From the NCBI GenBank assembly GCA_028872955.1, contig JAGWNX010000036.1, positions 1 to 35,466 on the forward strand: a stretch of DNA of 35,466 nucleotides, written 5' to 3'. The notes under the pieces are model-generated. The model was not told where the DNA came from. It saw only the letters and a program-made list of their open reading frames with translations, and made no database searches. The first letter of the stretch is position 1. Every line of letters begins with the position of its first letter. Origin of the DNA: Acidobacteriota bacterium. Its GTDB lineage: Bacteria > Acidobacteriota > Terriglobia > Terriglobales > Acidobacteriaceae. The position numbers and the translations under genes are program-made. This document shows positions 25,891 to 33,677 of this stretch, one piece after another.

Positions 25891-27159
25891 CTAGCTGTCC
25901 AGCGCATGATCAGCAGCCACATCCTCACCGCCCCAGGCACGTTGCGCGCTCCAGGGTGCAGGTGCTGCAGTCCAGAACGCATGGCTGGCCGGCAGCCCCA
26001 GCGGAAGCCACACGGCGCTGCACAGGTACAGGCTACCGGTGGAGATGTAGCTCTCGCCCAGGTGCGGCTGGTGCCCAGCCACACCAATTTGTAACCATCC
26101 CTGTGCGTCCAACGTGCCCGGTGCACCCAGCGTCCGTTGCATCACCGCCGTCAGTGCTCCACGCACCTGCGCGGCTTGCACTCCCTCAGGCAGCAGACCG
26201 CGCAGCGCAGCGTCCGCCAGCAGATGGAACGCGCCGCAACGATACGTAATCGAACGGCCCAGTAACGGATACGTGCCATCGCTGCCAATCATGCGTTCCT
26301 GCACCGCCGCGTAGCGCGTTGCGCGGCGCAGCTCCGCCTGGCGCAGGGCATGCCAGTGCGGCTGCAGTTCTCCTACACTCTCCAGCACCTGCAGCAGAAA
26401 CGGATGAATCACATAGCTGTTGTAGTAGTCCACGTGCAGTTGCGGACCATCTCCGTACGTTCCATCGCCCAGATACCAGCGGTCATGCTTGGCCAGGGCG
26501 TCGTCCACACGCGCCTGCTCCCACGGTCGGCCCATGGTCTGCAGCAGCACCTCAGTCAACGCGGCAAACAGCAGCCAGTTGGTCTGCGGCGGCGTCACCA
26601 CGCGCACCTTCGTCATCGCGTCGGCCAGCCGCTGCTGCGTCGTCGTATCCAGAGCCCCCAGCAGTTGCTTCCTGGCGCGGAGCATCGCCAGCGCCAGAAA
26701 CGCCGTATCCACCAGCGTCTGGCCAGACTCCCCAAAGCGCATGTAGTCCGCCGCTGCAGGATCCACCGCCGCCGCAATACCGGCGCGGGCTGCCTCGCGA
26801 TATCGCTGACGCAGCGCCGTCTCTGCCACGGACTCCCCGGCCCCCGGCTCCTGCTCCAGCCACGGAGCCAGCCCCGCCAGCAGCCGCCCCAGCGCCTCCA
26901 GCGGACTCCCCAGCGCTCGCGCCTCCCGTTGTCCGGCAGCAGCCTCCACCGGCATCCGCTGGCGCAGCGCACCTGCCTGCATGGCCCGCATCACGGGCTC
27001 GGCCACGCGCTCCACATACTGCAGCCACAAGCGTCGAACCTCAACTCCGCTCGACGGCGACGCACTGGCAACGCCCGACGCTGGCTCCGCAACGGCACCC
27101 GTCGCTACCGCAGCCACACTCGCCGCGACAAATTGCCGCCGACTTACCGCAACCCGCAT
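25891..27159 (-). CDS. Tat-exported DUF2264 family protein
   Basis: A 422-residue protein with a twin-arginine signal (SRRQFVAASVAAVATGAVA, SRRxF motif at residues 6-10). The body matches DUF2264, an alpha/alpha-barrel family near glycoside hydrolases and lyases: W.YVERVAEPVMRAM, NWLLFAALTEVLLQTMG, DRWYLGDGTYGDGPQLHVDYYNSYVIHPFLLQVL, and GRSITYRCGAFHLLADAAL (here listed as separate visible blocks). Start ATG 27159 has GAGG about 7 bases upstream; a GTG six bases earlier is also in frame. Members are often found with polysaccharide-use genes, but here the neighbours are two cytochromes and an HxHP protein. The coding strand is opposite to theirs, so it is probably independent of them. Confidence 0.85.
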   Translation of the reverse strand: MRVAVSRRQFVAASVAAVATGAVAEPASGVASASPSSGVEVRRLWLQYVERVAEPVMRAMQAGALRQRMPVEAAAGQREARALGSPLEALGRLLAGLAPWLEQEPGAGESVAETALRQRYREAARAGIAAAVDPAAADYMRFGESGQTLVDTAFLALAMLRARKQLLGALDTTTQQRLADAMTKVRVVTPPQTNWLLFAALTEVLLQTMGRPWEQARVDDALAKHDRWYLGDGTYGDGPQLHVDYYNSYVIHPFLLQVLESVGELQPHWHALRQAELRRATRYAAVQERMIGSDGTYPLLGRSITYRCGAFHLLADAALRGLLPEGVQAAQVRGALTAVMQRTLGAPGTLDAQGWLQIGVAGHQPHLGESYISTGSLYLCSAVWLPLGLPASHAFWTAAPAPWSAQRAWGGEDVAADHALDS

Positions 27160-27315
27160 GCCCACACCTCATCCCAACGCATTCGCTCCACTGTAGCAGT
27201 CTGCACCACAGTGCTGAGCCCGCGGGATGTTGAGCCGAAGCGACTTGGGTCTCCTCCCGGGACGATTGCCACCAGCGCCGTCCAGCACCCACCAGCGCGC
27301 CGCGCAGACCTTTTG

Positions 27316-27321
27316 TATACT
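27316..27321 (+). promoter_or_regulatory. -10 box upstream of cytochrome c copy 2
   Basis: TATACT, preceded by TTTTG, 62 bases before the ATG. It is the best -10 match in this 225-base gap; no clear -35 lies 17 bases upstream. Confidence 0.4.
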
Positions 27322-27383
27322 TCCCTCGCTTCTCCCTACGAACCTTTCACGCACCGCAAACCACGCAGCACCACGGAGGCCTC

Positions 27384-27833
27384 ATGCTTCGCTTGAACTT
27401 CCCCACGCTCGCCCTCACGGCATCTCTGGCCGCAGCCGGCGCGCTCTACGCTCAGGGCCCGGCCGCACCGGCAGACGGACCACCCCCGCCGCGTCCGCCC
27501 ATGCCCGCACCCAGCAACCTGCAGGCGCTGCCCAAAGACATCTCCTCGGAGTCGCTGCGCAGCCTGATGCGCGCCTACTCTGGCCAGCTCGGCATCGGCT
27601 GCGGCTACTGCCATGCACCTTCAGCCAGCGGGCACGGGCTCGACTTCGCCTCCGACGCCAAGCGTGAGAAGGTTATCGCTCGCGCCATGATCCTGATGAC
27701 GGCCGACATTAACGCCAAGTACCTGGCCGCCGCCCTGCCCAACGAGAAGCCCATGACCGTCGACTGCGGCACCTGCCACCGTGGCCACGCCGAGCCGGAG
27801 CCCTTCGTGCCCCCACCCCACGAGGGCCACTAA
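27384..27833 (+). CDS. small diheme cytochrome c, reaction-centre-cytochrome-like, copy 2
   Basis: A 149-residue paralog of the cytochrome at 24550. Signal peptide LALTASLAAAGALYAQ ends at about 24; a Pro-rich spacer (PPPPRPPMPAP) follows, then haem sites CGYCH (73-77) and CGTCH (128-132). Shared blocks include GLDFASDAKREK versus GLDFASDSKPQK, AMILMTADINAKYL versus AMIRMTAAINEKYL, and CGTCHRGHAEPEPF. The C-terminus is again His-rich (PPPHEGH). GGAGG lies 7 bases before the ATG. It is a single-gene unit: the DUF2264 gene upstream is divergent and a minus-strand tRNA follows. The conserved RGHAEPEPF after the second haem site looks like a subfamily signature. Confidence 0.88.
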   Translation: MLRLNFPTLALTASLAAAGALYAQGPAAPADGPPPPRPPMPAPSNLQALPKDISSESLRSLMRAYSGQLGIGCGYCHAPSASGHGLDFASDAKREKVIARAMILMTADINAKYLAAALPNEKPMTVDCGTCHRGHAEPEPFVPPPHEGH

Positions 27834-27956
27834 CCACCCTGGCCGGTGGGCACGGCAGTTGCTGCCCCCGGCCGCTCCACCGCAACAAAAAATGCGCGGC
27901 ACCCGGGGGATTCAACCTCCCAAGGCTCGCGCAGCTCGCTCCACTCATTGGTCCAA

Positions 27957-28033
27957 TGGTCGGGGCGGAGGGATTCGAACCCCCGACCCTCTGCTCCCAA
28001 AGCAGATGCGCTACCAGACTGCGCTACGCCCCG
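27957..28033 (-). tRNA. tRNA-Pro (anticodon TGG)
   Basis: 77 bases, CCA encoded (27959-27957). Acceptor CGGGGCG/CGCCCCG pairs fully, the anticodon loop is CTTTGGGAG with TGG, and the T-arm has GGTTCGAATCC. It follows the DUF4112 stop by 34 bases on the same strand and may be partly read through from it. Confidence 0.97.
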
Positions 28034-28067
28034 ACTCTCTCCAGTCTATCGCAAGCTGGCCGCTCTG

Positions 28068-28610
28068 TTACCAGTGCACCCCGCCGACATGAATGCCAAA
28101 CAGCATCGTCAGCACAGTGCCCACCAGCCACGTCACCAGCAGCGCCGGGACCAGCACCAGCAGCATCAGCACGGCGAGCAGACCCAGCAGAATCCACCAG
28201 CTCTGCCGCCGGTGCTTCTCCGGAGCCTCCACCGCGCCCACCAGCAGCGCATAGTTGCGGCGGTTGGCGCGCCAGGCAATGTCGAACAGGTCGCCCACCA
28301 CCGGCACGGCACCCACCACCGTCTCAATCCCCACGTTCAACACCATCCGCACCAGCACCGGATACGGCACGCCGCGCGCCCACGCCGCCACCAGGATGAT
28401 GCACGAGGCGATGCCGCCCAGCGCGTCGCCTATGCCCGGAATCAGGCCGACAATACCGTCCAGGCCAAAGCGAATGGACGTGTACGGAATGCGGAGAAAG
28501 TCGTCCAGCACGTGCGACAGCAGGTCCAGATGCTCGTCGTCAAACAGCCCGCCGGCGCGCTTCACCCGTGGCGACAGCACCTCTGGCTTCTGTGTCATCG
28601 GCATCGGCAA
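28068..28610 (-). CDS. DUF4112 family membrane protein
   Basis: A 180-residue protein. The core RFGLDGIVGLIPGIGDALGG (about 47-66) followed by NVGIETVVGAVPVVGDLFDIAWRANRRN (about 92-119) is the DUF4112 signature, with its paired 'G.iPv.GD' turns. The C-terminal third has two strongly hydrophobic segments (WWILLGLLAVLMLLVLVPALLV and a segment around VGTVLTMLFGI). No function is known for the family. GAGAGAGG lies 8 bases before the ATG. A tRNA-Pro follows on the same strand, and a tRNA-His is divergent upstream. Confidence 0.88.
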   Translation of the reverse strand: MPMPMTQKPEVLSPRVKRAGGLFDDEHLDLLSHVLDDFLRIPYTSIRFGLDGIVGLIPGIGDALGGIASCIILVAAWARGVPYPVLVRMVLNVGIETVVGAVPVVGDLFDIAWRANRRNYALLVGAVEAPEKHRRQSWWILLGLLAVLMLLVLVPALLVTWLVGTVLTMLFGIHVGGVHW

Positions 28611-28656
28611 ACCTCTCTCCGCGACCGGGGAGTTCCCGGCCTGCCTGGTTCGATGC

Positions 28657-28662
28657 TACAAT
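28657..28662 (+). promoter_or_regulatory. -10 box for tRNA-His
   Basis: TACAAT preceded by GC, 12 bases before the tRNA. The same GCTACAAT occurs before tRNA-Arg and before the gene at 29976. The -35 region is weak. Confidence 0.45.
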
Positions 28663-28674
28663 TGAGTTGGATAC

Positions 28675-28750
28675 GGCGGCTATAGTTCAGTGGCAGAACG
28701 CCGCTCTGTGGCAGCGGATGTCGTGGGTTCGAACCCCACTAGCCGCCCCA
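28675..28750 (+). tRNA. tRNA-His (anticodon GTG)
   Basis: 76 bases including the extra 5' G (position -1) opposite the discriminator C, as required for tRNA-His. Acceptor GCGGCTA/TAGCCGC, anticodon stem CCGCT/AGCGG with loop CTGTGGC, T-arm GGTTCGAACCC, and CCA encoded (28748-28750). Confidence 0.97.
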
Positions 28751-28907
28751 ATCCTTCCTCCCGAGCAACCCTGGCCGTGCACTCACCTTCCACCAGCTTC
28801 GCTCCGGCCGCAGCTCTCTCCTCATTCCCACCGTATCCAAGCCTCCCCGGCCCGCGCCTCGACAGCCCTGGAACTCCGCTTCCCCCGCGCTGGCAGGACG
28901 AACCTGC

Positions 28908-29957
28908 ATGACCGGCCTCCGCGTCAATCCAGCGCATCTCCCGGAGTTCCGCCCGCGCCGCTACCTGGCCAACGGCCACCTGCAGACCATCGTCGGCAAC
29001 TATCTGCCCCGCCGTGGCGTCCTGCCCCAGGCCGAGGCTCATCTGGTTGAAGTATCCCCGTCGCGCGAGGGCGGACAAGCCGCCAGCCAGGTGCTGTGCC
29101 ACTGCCACTGGCAGCCCGGGCCGCAGCGCGCCTCCGCTCACACTGCCCTCATCGTGCATGGCCTTGAGGGCTCGTCCAGCTCGCAGTACGTCCTGGGCAA
29201 CGCTGCCAAGCTCTGGGCCGCCGGGTGCAACGTCATCCGCATGAACATGCGCAACTGCGGCAACACGGAGCACCTGACCCCCACGCTGTACCACTCCGGC
29301 CTCTCCGGCGATGTGCGCTGCGTGCTGCAGCACTTCCTTGATCTGTATTCGTTGGAGTCCATCGCTCTCATCGGCTACTCCATGGGCGGCAACCTGGTGC
29401 TGAAGCTCGCCGGCGAGTACGGCGCAACGCCCCCGCCGCAGCTTTGCGCCATTGCCACCGTCTCGCCCGCAGTAGACCTGGGCCCCTCGGCCGACGCGCT
29501 CCATCGCTCGTTCAACCGCCTGTACGAGCAGAAGTTCCTGCGCGCGCTGCTGCGCCGCTTCCGGCGCAAGGTCGCTCTCTACCCCCGCGCCTACCACCCC
29601 GGCCGAGCCATCGGCATCGGCTCGCTGCGCGAGTTTGATGACCGCATCACCGCCTTCTACTCCGGCTTCAGCAGTGCAGAGGACTACTACCACCGCGCCG
29701 CGGCGGCCCGCGTGCTGCACCAGATCACCGTTCCAACCTTGATCCTGCATGCGCTCGACGACCCGTTCATCGTGCTCACACCGCAGACTCGTGCCGCCAT
29801 CGTCGCGAATCCGGCCATCACACTGCAGGAGGCCGCCCACGGCGGCCACTGCGCCTTTCTGGCCGCGCCCCATGCTGCGCAGCAATACGACGGCTACTGG
29901 GCAGAACACACGCTGCTCGGCTTCCTGCACCGCCACGCCAAAGCAGCCGCGCTCTAA
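28908..29957 (+). CDS. alpha/beta hydrolase, YheT family
   Basis: A 349-residue hydrolase of the YheT/embryogenesis-associated esterase family. The N-terminus FRPRRYLANGHLQTIVGNYL is the family start, followed by ALIVHGLEGSSSSQYV (oxyanion region), MNMRNCGNTEHLTP, and the nucleophile elbow GYSMGGN with S158. The acid is D284 or D285 in HALDDPFI, and the base is H314 in HGGHCAFL. No signal peptide is seen, so it is cytosolic. Substrate is unknown; family members act on short acyl esters or lipids. The ATG at 28908 opens the family-conserved region; only a weak AGGA precedes it. It follows tRNA-His on the same strand by 157 bases. Confidence 0.92.
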   Translation: MTGLRVNPAHLPEFRPRRYLANGHLQTIVGNYLPRRGVLPQAEAHLVEVSPSREGGQAASQVLCHCHWQPGPQRASAHTALIVHGLEGSSSSQYVLGNAAKLWAAGCNVIRMNMRNCGNTEHLTPTLYHSGLSGDVRCVLQHFLDLYSLESIALIGYSMGGNLVLKLAGEYGATPPPQLCAIATVSPAVDLGPSADALHRSFNRLYEQKFLRALLRRFRRKVALYPRAYHPGRAIGIGSLREFDDRITAFYSGFSSAEDYYHRAAAARVLHQITVPTLILHALDDPFIVLTPQTRAAIVANPAITLQEAAHGGHCAFLAAPHAAQQYDGYWAEHTLLGFLHRHAKAAAL

Positions 29958-29961
29958 CAGC

Positions 29962-29967
29962 TACAAT
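29962..29967 (+). promoter_or_regulatory. -10 box directly before the gene at 29976
   Basis: GC-TACAAT, 8 bases before the ATG. A transcript would start about 2 bases before the ATG. No Shine-Dalgarno is present, consistent with a leaderless mRNA. Confidence 0.4.
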
Positions 29968-29975
29968 CAATCCGT

Positions 29976-30578
29976 ATGCTTGCCGAGTGGTCTGCCGCCT
30001 GTGCTTCTGATGACCCTGTGCTCGTCGTGCCCTGGTCCTCAGCAGAGTCTTCCGGGTACAGCGGTGCGGACTGCCGCTTCATCGACCTGCGTCAGAACCC
30101 CTACGATCTTGATCTGATCCCAGAGGCCGAGCAGCACCCGGCGCTGCTACATGCGCTGCGCGCGCTCAACGCAGGCCGTTCGCCCTTCTTCACCGCCAAG
30201 TGCGACGTGTGGGCACTGGACGAGGACGAGCGTGCCGCGCTCCGGCTCGAGCTCGACCTGCCTGAGCACGAGACCTCCCACGGCATGGCCAGTTACATCG
30301 ACCTCATCGCCCGCGATCGCACCACCTTCGCCTCGTTTCACCACATGGAGCTGCTGCTGGAGCGGCTCTGTCGGCGTGCGGAGTCGCTGCCCCACCCGCT
30401 GGCGCAGTTGGATTGCGTCCTGCGGCCCGCGCTGCTCGACCTGACCGGACCGCAGGAGGGCTTTGCCTTCTCGCTCTACGTTAAGGCGCTGGGTCACGAC
30501 GAGGAGGCCGCGCATACCCAGTGGGCAGAGGCCCTCACAGCCGTCTGTGCGCTGCTCCGCTCGCGGGAGCTTGCCTGA
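29976..30578 (+). CDS. conserved-looking hypothetical protein, 200 residues
   Basis: I do not recognise this protein. It is soluble, acidic and mainly helical, starting MLAEWSAACASDDPVLVVPW. Visible features are YSGADCRFIDLRQNPYDLD (about 28-46), ALNAGRSPFFTAKCDVWALDEDE (62-84), a HETSHGMASYIDLIARD block (98-114) and FHHMELLLERLCRRA (120-134). No signal peptide, membrane segment or known metal motif is seen. There is no ribosome binding site, but a TACAAT box ends 8 bases before the ATG, so translation may be leaderless. It lies 18 bases after the YheT-like gene. Codon use matches the neighbours, and there is no overlapping better frame, so I treat it as real. Confidence 0.75.
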   Translation: MLAEWSAACASDDPVLVVPWSSAESSGYSGADCRFIDLRQNPYDLDLIPEAEQHPALLHALRALNAGRSPFFTAKCDVWALDEDERAALRLELDLPEHETSHGMASYIDLIARDRTTFASFHHMELLLERLCRRAESLPHPLAQLDCVLRPALLDLTGPQEGFAFSLYVKALGHDEEAAHTQWAEALTAVCALLRSRELA

Positions 30579-30619
30579 TTCCTTTGCTGCAGATCTCCGC
30601 GCCCGGTTACCCCGTCCGC

Positions 30620-30625
30620 TACAAT
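30620..30625 (+). promoter_or_regulatory. -10 box for tRNA-Arg
   Basis: GC-TACAAT, 16 bases before the tRNA; no good -35 seen. Third copy of the GCTACAATcaa/ttg pattern in 2 kb. Confidence 0.4.
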
Positions 30626-30641
30626 CAAGATGGTCTCACGT

Positions 30642-30718
30642 GGGCGAGTAGCTCAATCGGATAGAGCATCAGCCTTCTAAGCTGACGGTTGCAGGTTCGA
30701 GCCCTGCCTCGCTCACCA
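30642..30718 (+). tRNA. tRNA-Arg (anticodon TCT)
   Basis: 77 bases with CCA encoded (30716-30718). Acceptor GGGCGAG/CTCGCTC (one G-U), D-arm AGCTCAATCGGATAGAGC, anticodon loop CTTCTAA with TCT for AGA, and T-arm GGTTCGAGCCC. Confidence 0.97.
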
Positions 30719-30734
30719 CGCCACCCTGCCGGGC

Positions 30735-31979
30735 TCAGGCTTCCATCAGGGCGTCTTCCGGCGACCGCTCCTGGGCGATCTGCGGGCCCAGCCGGCTGGG
30801 CCGGGTCATGTGCCACAGCGCCGCCACAGCAATCAGCCCCAGCGCCAGACCGCACACACCGTTCCAGCGCCAGTGTGTCCACGCAATCGTCGAAAGCGCA
30901 GAGCCCACCGCCGCGCCGCAGAAGTACACCGTCATGTACACCGTATTCAGTCGGCTGCGCGCGCCCGGCACCAGGCCAAAGATGCGCGTCTGGTTCGCCA
31001 CCTGCATCATCTGCGCCCCAACATCCAGCACGATGACGCCCACCGCCAGCGCCACGATGTGCATCATGACCGAAGCGTTCGCCCGCTCCTCCAGCCACAA
31101 CAGCAGATACGACGCCGCCAGGGTGACCATGGCAAACGAGATCACCCAGCGCGAGCCGCGATGGTCAGACAACCGCCCCGCTACCGGGGCAACCAGTGCG
31201 CCCGCCGCGCCTACCAGGCCAAACGTACCCGCAACGCCCGGGCCCAGCCCGTAGTGACTGTCCAGCAGAAACGCCAGGGTCGTCCAGAAGCAGCTGAACG
31301 AGGCAAACACTACCGCCCCGGTCACGCAGGACTCGCGCAGCAGCGGCTCCGTACGCACCAGCGTCCACAGCGAGCGGATTGCGTCCGCGTAGCGCAGACT
31401 CTGCTTAGGCGGCAGCTTGGGCATCACCTTCCACAGCAGCGGAACAAAGGCAGCGTTGAGCACCGCCGCCACCACAAACACGTAGCGCCAGCCGTGAATC
31501 CTGCTGACCCAGCCTGAGAACGTGCGCGCCAGCAGGATACCCAGCAACAGGCCCGTCATCACGGTCCCGATCGCCCGGCCACGCTGCTCATTCGGCACCA
31601 GGTCGGGGGCAATCGGCAAGGCAACATGGGTGACCGAGGCCAGCAGGCCAGCCAGCGCGCTGGCCACAATCAGAAAACTTAGCGTCGGGGCGATCGCAAC
31701 CAGCAGCAACGCCAGCGCCACCGCGCCATACATCCGCATCATCAGCGCGCGCCGCTCCAGCAGGTCGCCCAACGGCACAAACAACAGCATGCCAAAGGCA
31801 TACCCCACCTGCGTGGCCACCGCGACAAAGCCGGCCTTACCGGCCGTAGTGCCGTAGGTGTGCGCCATCTCCAGCAGCAGCGGCTGGTTGTAGTACATGG
31901 TGGAGACGCCCACGGCGCACGCCAGCCCCAGAAACGGCAGCGGTGCGCGAGGTGTCGGCTTAGCGGTTGATTCTTCCAT
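30735..31979 (-). CDS. MFS transporter (DHA1-like drug/metabolite efflux type)
   Basis: A 414-residue major-facilitator protein with about 12 hydrophobic segments in two halves separated by a cytosolic loop near residues 185-205. Visible: FLGLACAVGVSTMYYNQPLLL (TM1), the loop GDLLERRALMMRM between TM2 and TM3 (the GxxxDrxGrr-type motif), VPNEQRGRAIGTVMTGLLLGILLARTFSGWV covering TM5 with the antiporter-like 'G...GilL' pattern, and AGRLSDHRGSRWVI in the second half. This suggests proton-driven export of a small molecule; the substrate is unknown. ATG 31979 is chosen; a TTG three codons earlier is in frame. No strong Shine-Dalgarno is seen, but TACACT (32005-32000) could be a -10 box. It converges with tRNA-Arg. 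Confidence 0.9.
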   Translation of the reverse strand: MEESTAKPTPRAPLPFLGLACAVGVSTMYYNQPLLLEMAHTYGTTAGKAGFVAVATQVGYAFGMLLFVPLGDLLERRALMMRMYGAVALALLLVAIAPTLSFLIVASALAGLLASVTHVALPIAPDLVPNEQRGRAIGTVMTGLLLGILLARTFSGWVSRIHGWRYVFVVAAVLNAAFVPLLWKVMPKLPPKQSLRYADAIRSLWTLVRTEPLLRESCVTGAVVFASFSCFWTTLAFLLDSHYGLGPGVAGTFGLVGAAGALVAPVAGRLSDHRGSRWVISFAMVTLAASYLLLWLEERANASVMMHIVALAVGVIVLDVGAQMMQVANQTRIFGLVPGARSRLNTVYMTVYFCGAAVGSALSTIAWTHWRWNGVCGLALGLIAVAALWHMTRPSRLGPQIAQERSPEDALMEA

Positions 31980-32077
31980 GGCAGGCAAGGCCGCTTACCA
32001 GTGTAAGACCTTTCGCCGTTTTTGGACACCTGTGGTCCTGCCACTATCGCAACCGACAAAGACCAGTTGCGTCCGAA

Positions 32078-32995
32078 TCAGCCCGCGACCGGCACGCGCG
32101 TGGCGCGACGACTCACAATCGAGAGCCGCTCCTGCCGCAGAATCTGGCGTACCTGACTCTGCGCATGACTCGCCCACGGCCCCACGGGATCCAGCCGCAG
32201 GTACGACATCCAGTGGCGCAGCGCGCGCCGCGGATTCCCTTGCCGCTCATAGGCCAGGGCAAGGTTATAGTGCGCGTCCGCATACTGCGGCACCAACTCC
32301 ACGGCTCGCTGATAGGCCTGGATGGCCTCGCGGAGCCGTTGCATCTCGTCCAGCACATTGCCCAGGTCAAAGAACGCCAGCGCGTATTCGGGGTCTACCT
32401 CCGTAGCGCGGCGATACAGCGACTCGGCCGCTTCATACCGGCGCTGGTTATACCGGATGGTGCCCATATTGATCAGCGCCGGCGCATGCTCCGGCCGCAA
32501 GCAGAGAATCTGCTCATACAGGGCCAGCGCCTGCGGAATCGTGGCCTGCGTCTCCTCCAGTTGCACGGCGCGCTGAAACAGCTCCTGCACTTGGGAGAGC
32601 TGCTCCATCTCCGATGCCGGCGTGCGACCCACCACCTGCAGCCGCGGTCCGGGGGAGCGCTCCTCCTGCTCAAAGTCAAAGGCCAGCTGCAGCGTCACAG
32701 GGTCCACCAGCGCCCCGCCGTGCCGGAAGACCAGGCGCGATCCACGCCGGACGGCCATCGTCTCCGTCAGCGGGCTCCGCATGCCGGCGACACGCCGCAT
32801 CGCCTCCACCGACACGCGGATGTTGCGCGCCGGTACCTGCATGGAGCGAAGATCGCGCAGCTTGCGCAGCCAACTCAAATGCTCAAAGCTGTACTCACGT
32901 TGGCTGGGAATCAGCCCCGCCCGCTCCCACGCCAGCAACTGGCGCGCGTGCAGGTGCAGGATTCGCAACACGTCTTGACGGCTATAACTGGTCAC
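32078..32995 (-). CDS. MerR-type DNA-binding domain fused to TPR repeats
   Basis: A 305-residue protein. Residues 1-75 form a MerR winged-helix domain (SRQDVLRILHLHARQLLAWERAGLI, YSFEHLSWLRKLRDLR). The middle (about 75-130) has VRRGSRLVFRHGGALVDPVTLQLAFDF. From about 135 to 275 there are at least four TPR units: QALALYEQILCLRPEHAPAL, RYEAAESLYRRATEVDPEYA, RLREAIQAYQRAVELVPQYA and NPRRALRHWMSYLRLDPVGP. MerR regulators usually end in a ligand-binding or coiled-coil domain, so a TPR scaffold is unusual and suggests a protein partner in place of a small ligand. The start is a GTG at 32995 with no clear Shine-Dalgarno. It is monocistronic; about 240 bases upstream, before tRNA-Thr, hold no gene. 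Confidence 0.85.
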   Translation of the reverse strand: MTSYSRQDVLRILHLHARQLLAWERAGLIPSQREYSFEHLSWLRKLRDLRSMQVPARNIRVSVEAMRRVAGMRSPLTETMAVRRGSRLVFRHGGALVDPVTLQLAFDFEQEERSPGPRLQVVGRTPASEMEQLSQVQELFQRAVQLEETQATIPQALALYEQILCLRPEHAPALINMGTIRYNQRRYEAAESLYRRATEVDPEYALAFFDLGNVLDEMQRLREAIQAYQRAVELVPQYADAHYNLALAYERQGNPRRALRHWMSYLRLDPVGPWASHAQSQVRQILRQERLSIVSRRATRVPVAG

Positions 32996-33233
32996 GGGTC
33001 TCTCGCTCGGCCAACCGTCCGGCTAGTTGCGAGTATGCGGCGCAGACCCTCGCCAATCAAGTCGATTTCACGCTAAATCAAGCATTTCCCGTGGATATCG
33101 TGTACCAAACGTGGTTCCCACTGCCGACTGCACCGTGGGCTGGGCACGCAGCGGGCAAAACAGCGCCAAAGCTGACCAAAACCCGCAGGCTGATCGCTCT
33201 CGCAGATCCAATTCCAAGAGAAGGAGAAGTACA

Positions 33234-33309
<76 letters not shown>

Positions 33310-33320
33310 CCAAGATCACC

Positions 33321-33359
33321 GGAGGCGGGCGCCTCCCTCAGGACCGTTCAACCCTGAGG
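33321..33359 (-). repeat. two adjacent hairpins in the tRNA-Thr leader
   Basis: CCTCAGG (33336-33342) pairs with CCTGAGG (33353-33359) around a 10-base loop; GGAGGC (33321-33326) pairs with GCCTCC (33331-33336) around a 4-base loop. They lie between the predicted promoter and the mature tRNA, so they would be in its 5' leader. No U-run follows on the minus strand. Confidence 0.5.
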
Positions 33360-33371
33360 CCGAACTTTTCT

Positions 33372-33400
33372 AGTGTAACGGCTCGCTCAGGTTATGGCAA
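33372..33400 (-). promoter_or_regulatory. sigma70-type promoter for tRNA-Thr
   Basis: TTGCCA (33400-33395), 17-base spacer, TACACT (33377-33372). Ideal spacing; the predicted leader before the tRNA is about 55 bases. Confidence 0.6.
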
Positions 33401-33500
33401 CGCCACAGACCGTTCGACTCATGCCGCTGCAGACACGCGGCGTTAGCCGGGAGTCCCAGCCACGTCTGCCTGCCGTTGACGAACCTCAACGAGGTTGGCC

Positions 33501-33677
33501 CTAACGCTTCCAGCGAGCGCGCACCATGCTCAGCACCGCGCCAGCTCCGCCCATCAGTGCCAGAACCGCAGTGGGGTTCTCAGGCGAATCTACGCAACCA
33601 CCCGGTCCCTGCGCCTGGACGGCACGCACACCTGCCAGCAGAGCCACTGCCAAAATCACCCATGTCGAACGCCGCAT
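33501..33677 (-). CDS. 58-residue secreted mini-protein with PEP-CTERM-like sorting tail
   Basis: Starts at ATG 33677 (GAGGG about 5 bases upstream); the longer open frame to 33797 has no signal sequence and is not used. Residues 1-23 are a signal peptide (WVILAVALLAGVRAVQAQ). After about 10 residues (GPGGCVDS) comes PENPTAVLALMGGAGAVLSM (32-51) and a basic end VRARWKR. A P-E-x-P-T start, one hydrophobic helix and a terminal Arg/Lys cluster are the layout of PEP-CTERM-type signals processed by exosortases; acidobacteria carry such variants. The mature part would be almost nothing but the sorting signal. No exosortase gene is in the window. A simple two-helix membrane peptide is the alternative. 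Confidence 0.6.
   Translation of the reverse strand: MRRSTWVILAVALLAGVRAVQAQGPGGCVDSPENPTAVLALMGGAGAVLSMVRARWKR

Noticed and set aside
26319..27396. Two long plus-strand frames (304 and 348 codons) opposite the DUF2264 gene
   Set aside because: Their translations are Pro/Ser/Ala- or Gln/Arg/His-rich shadows. The minus-strand protein has a Tat signal and a clear family match.
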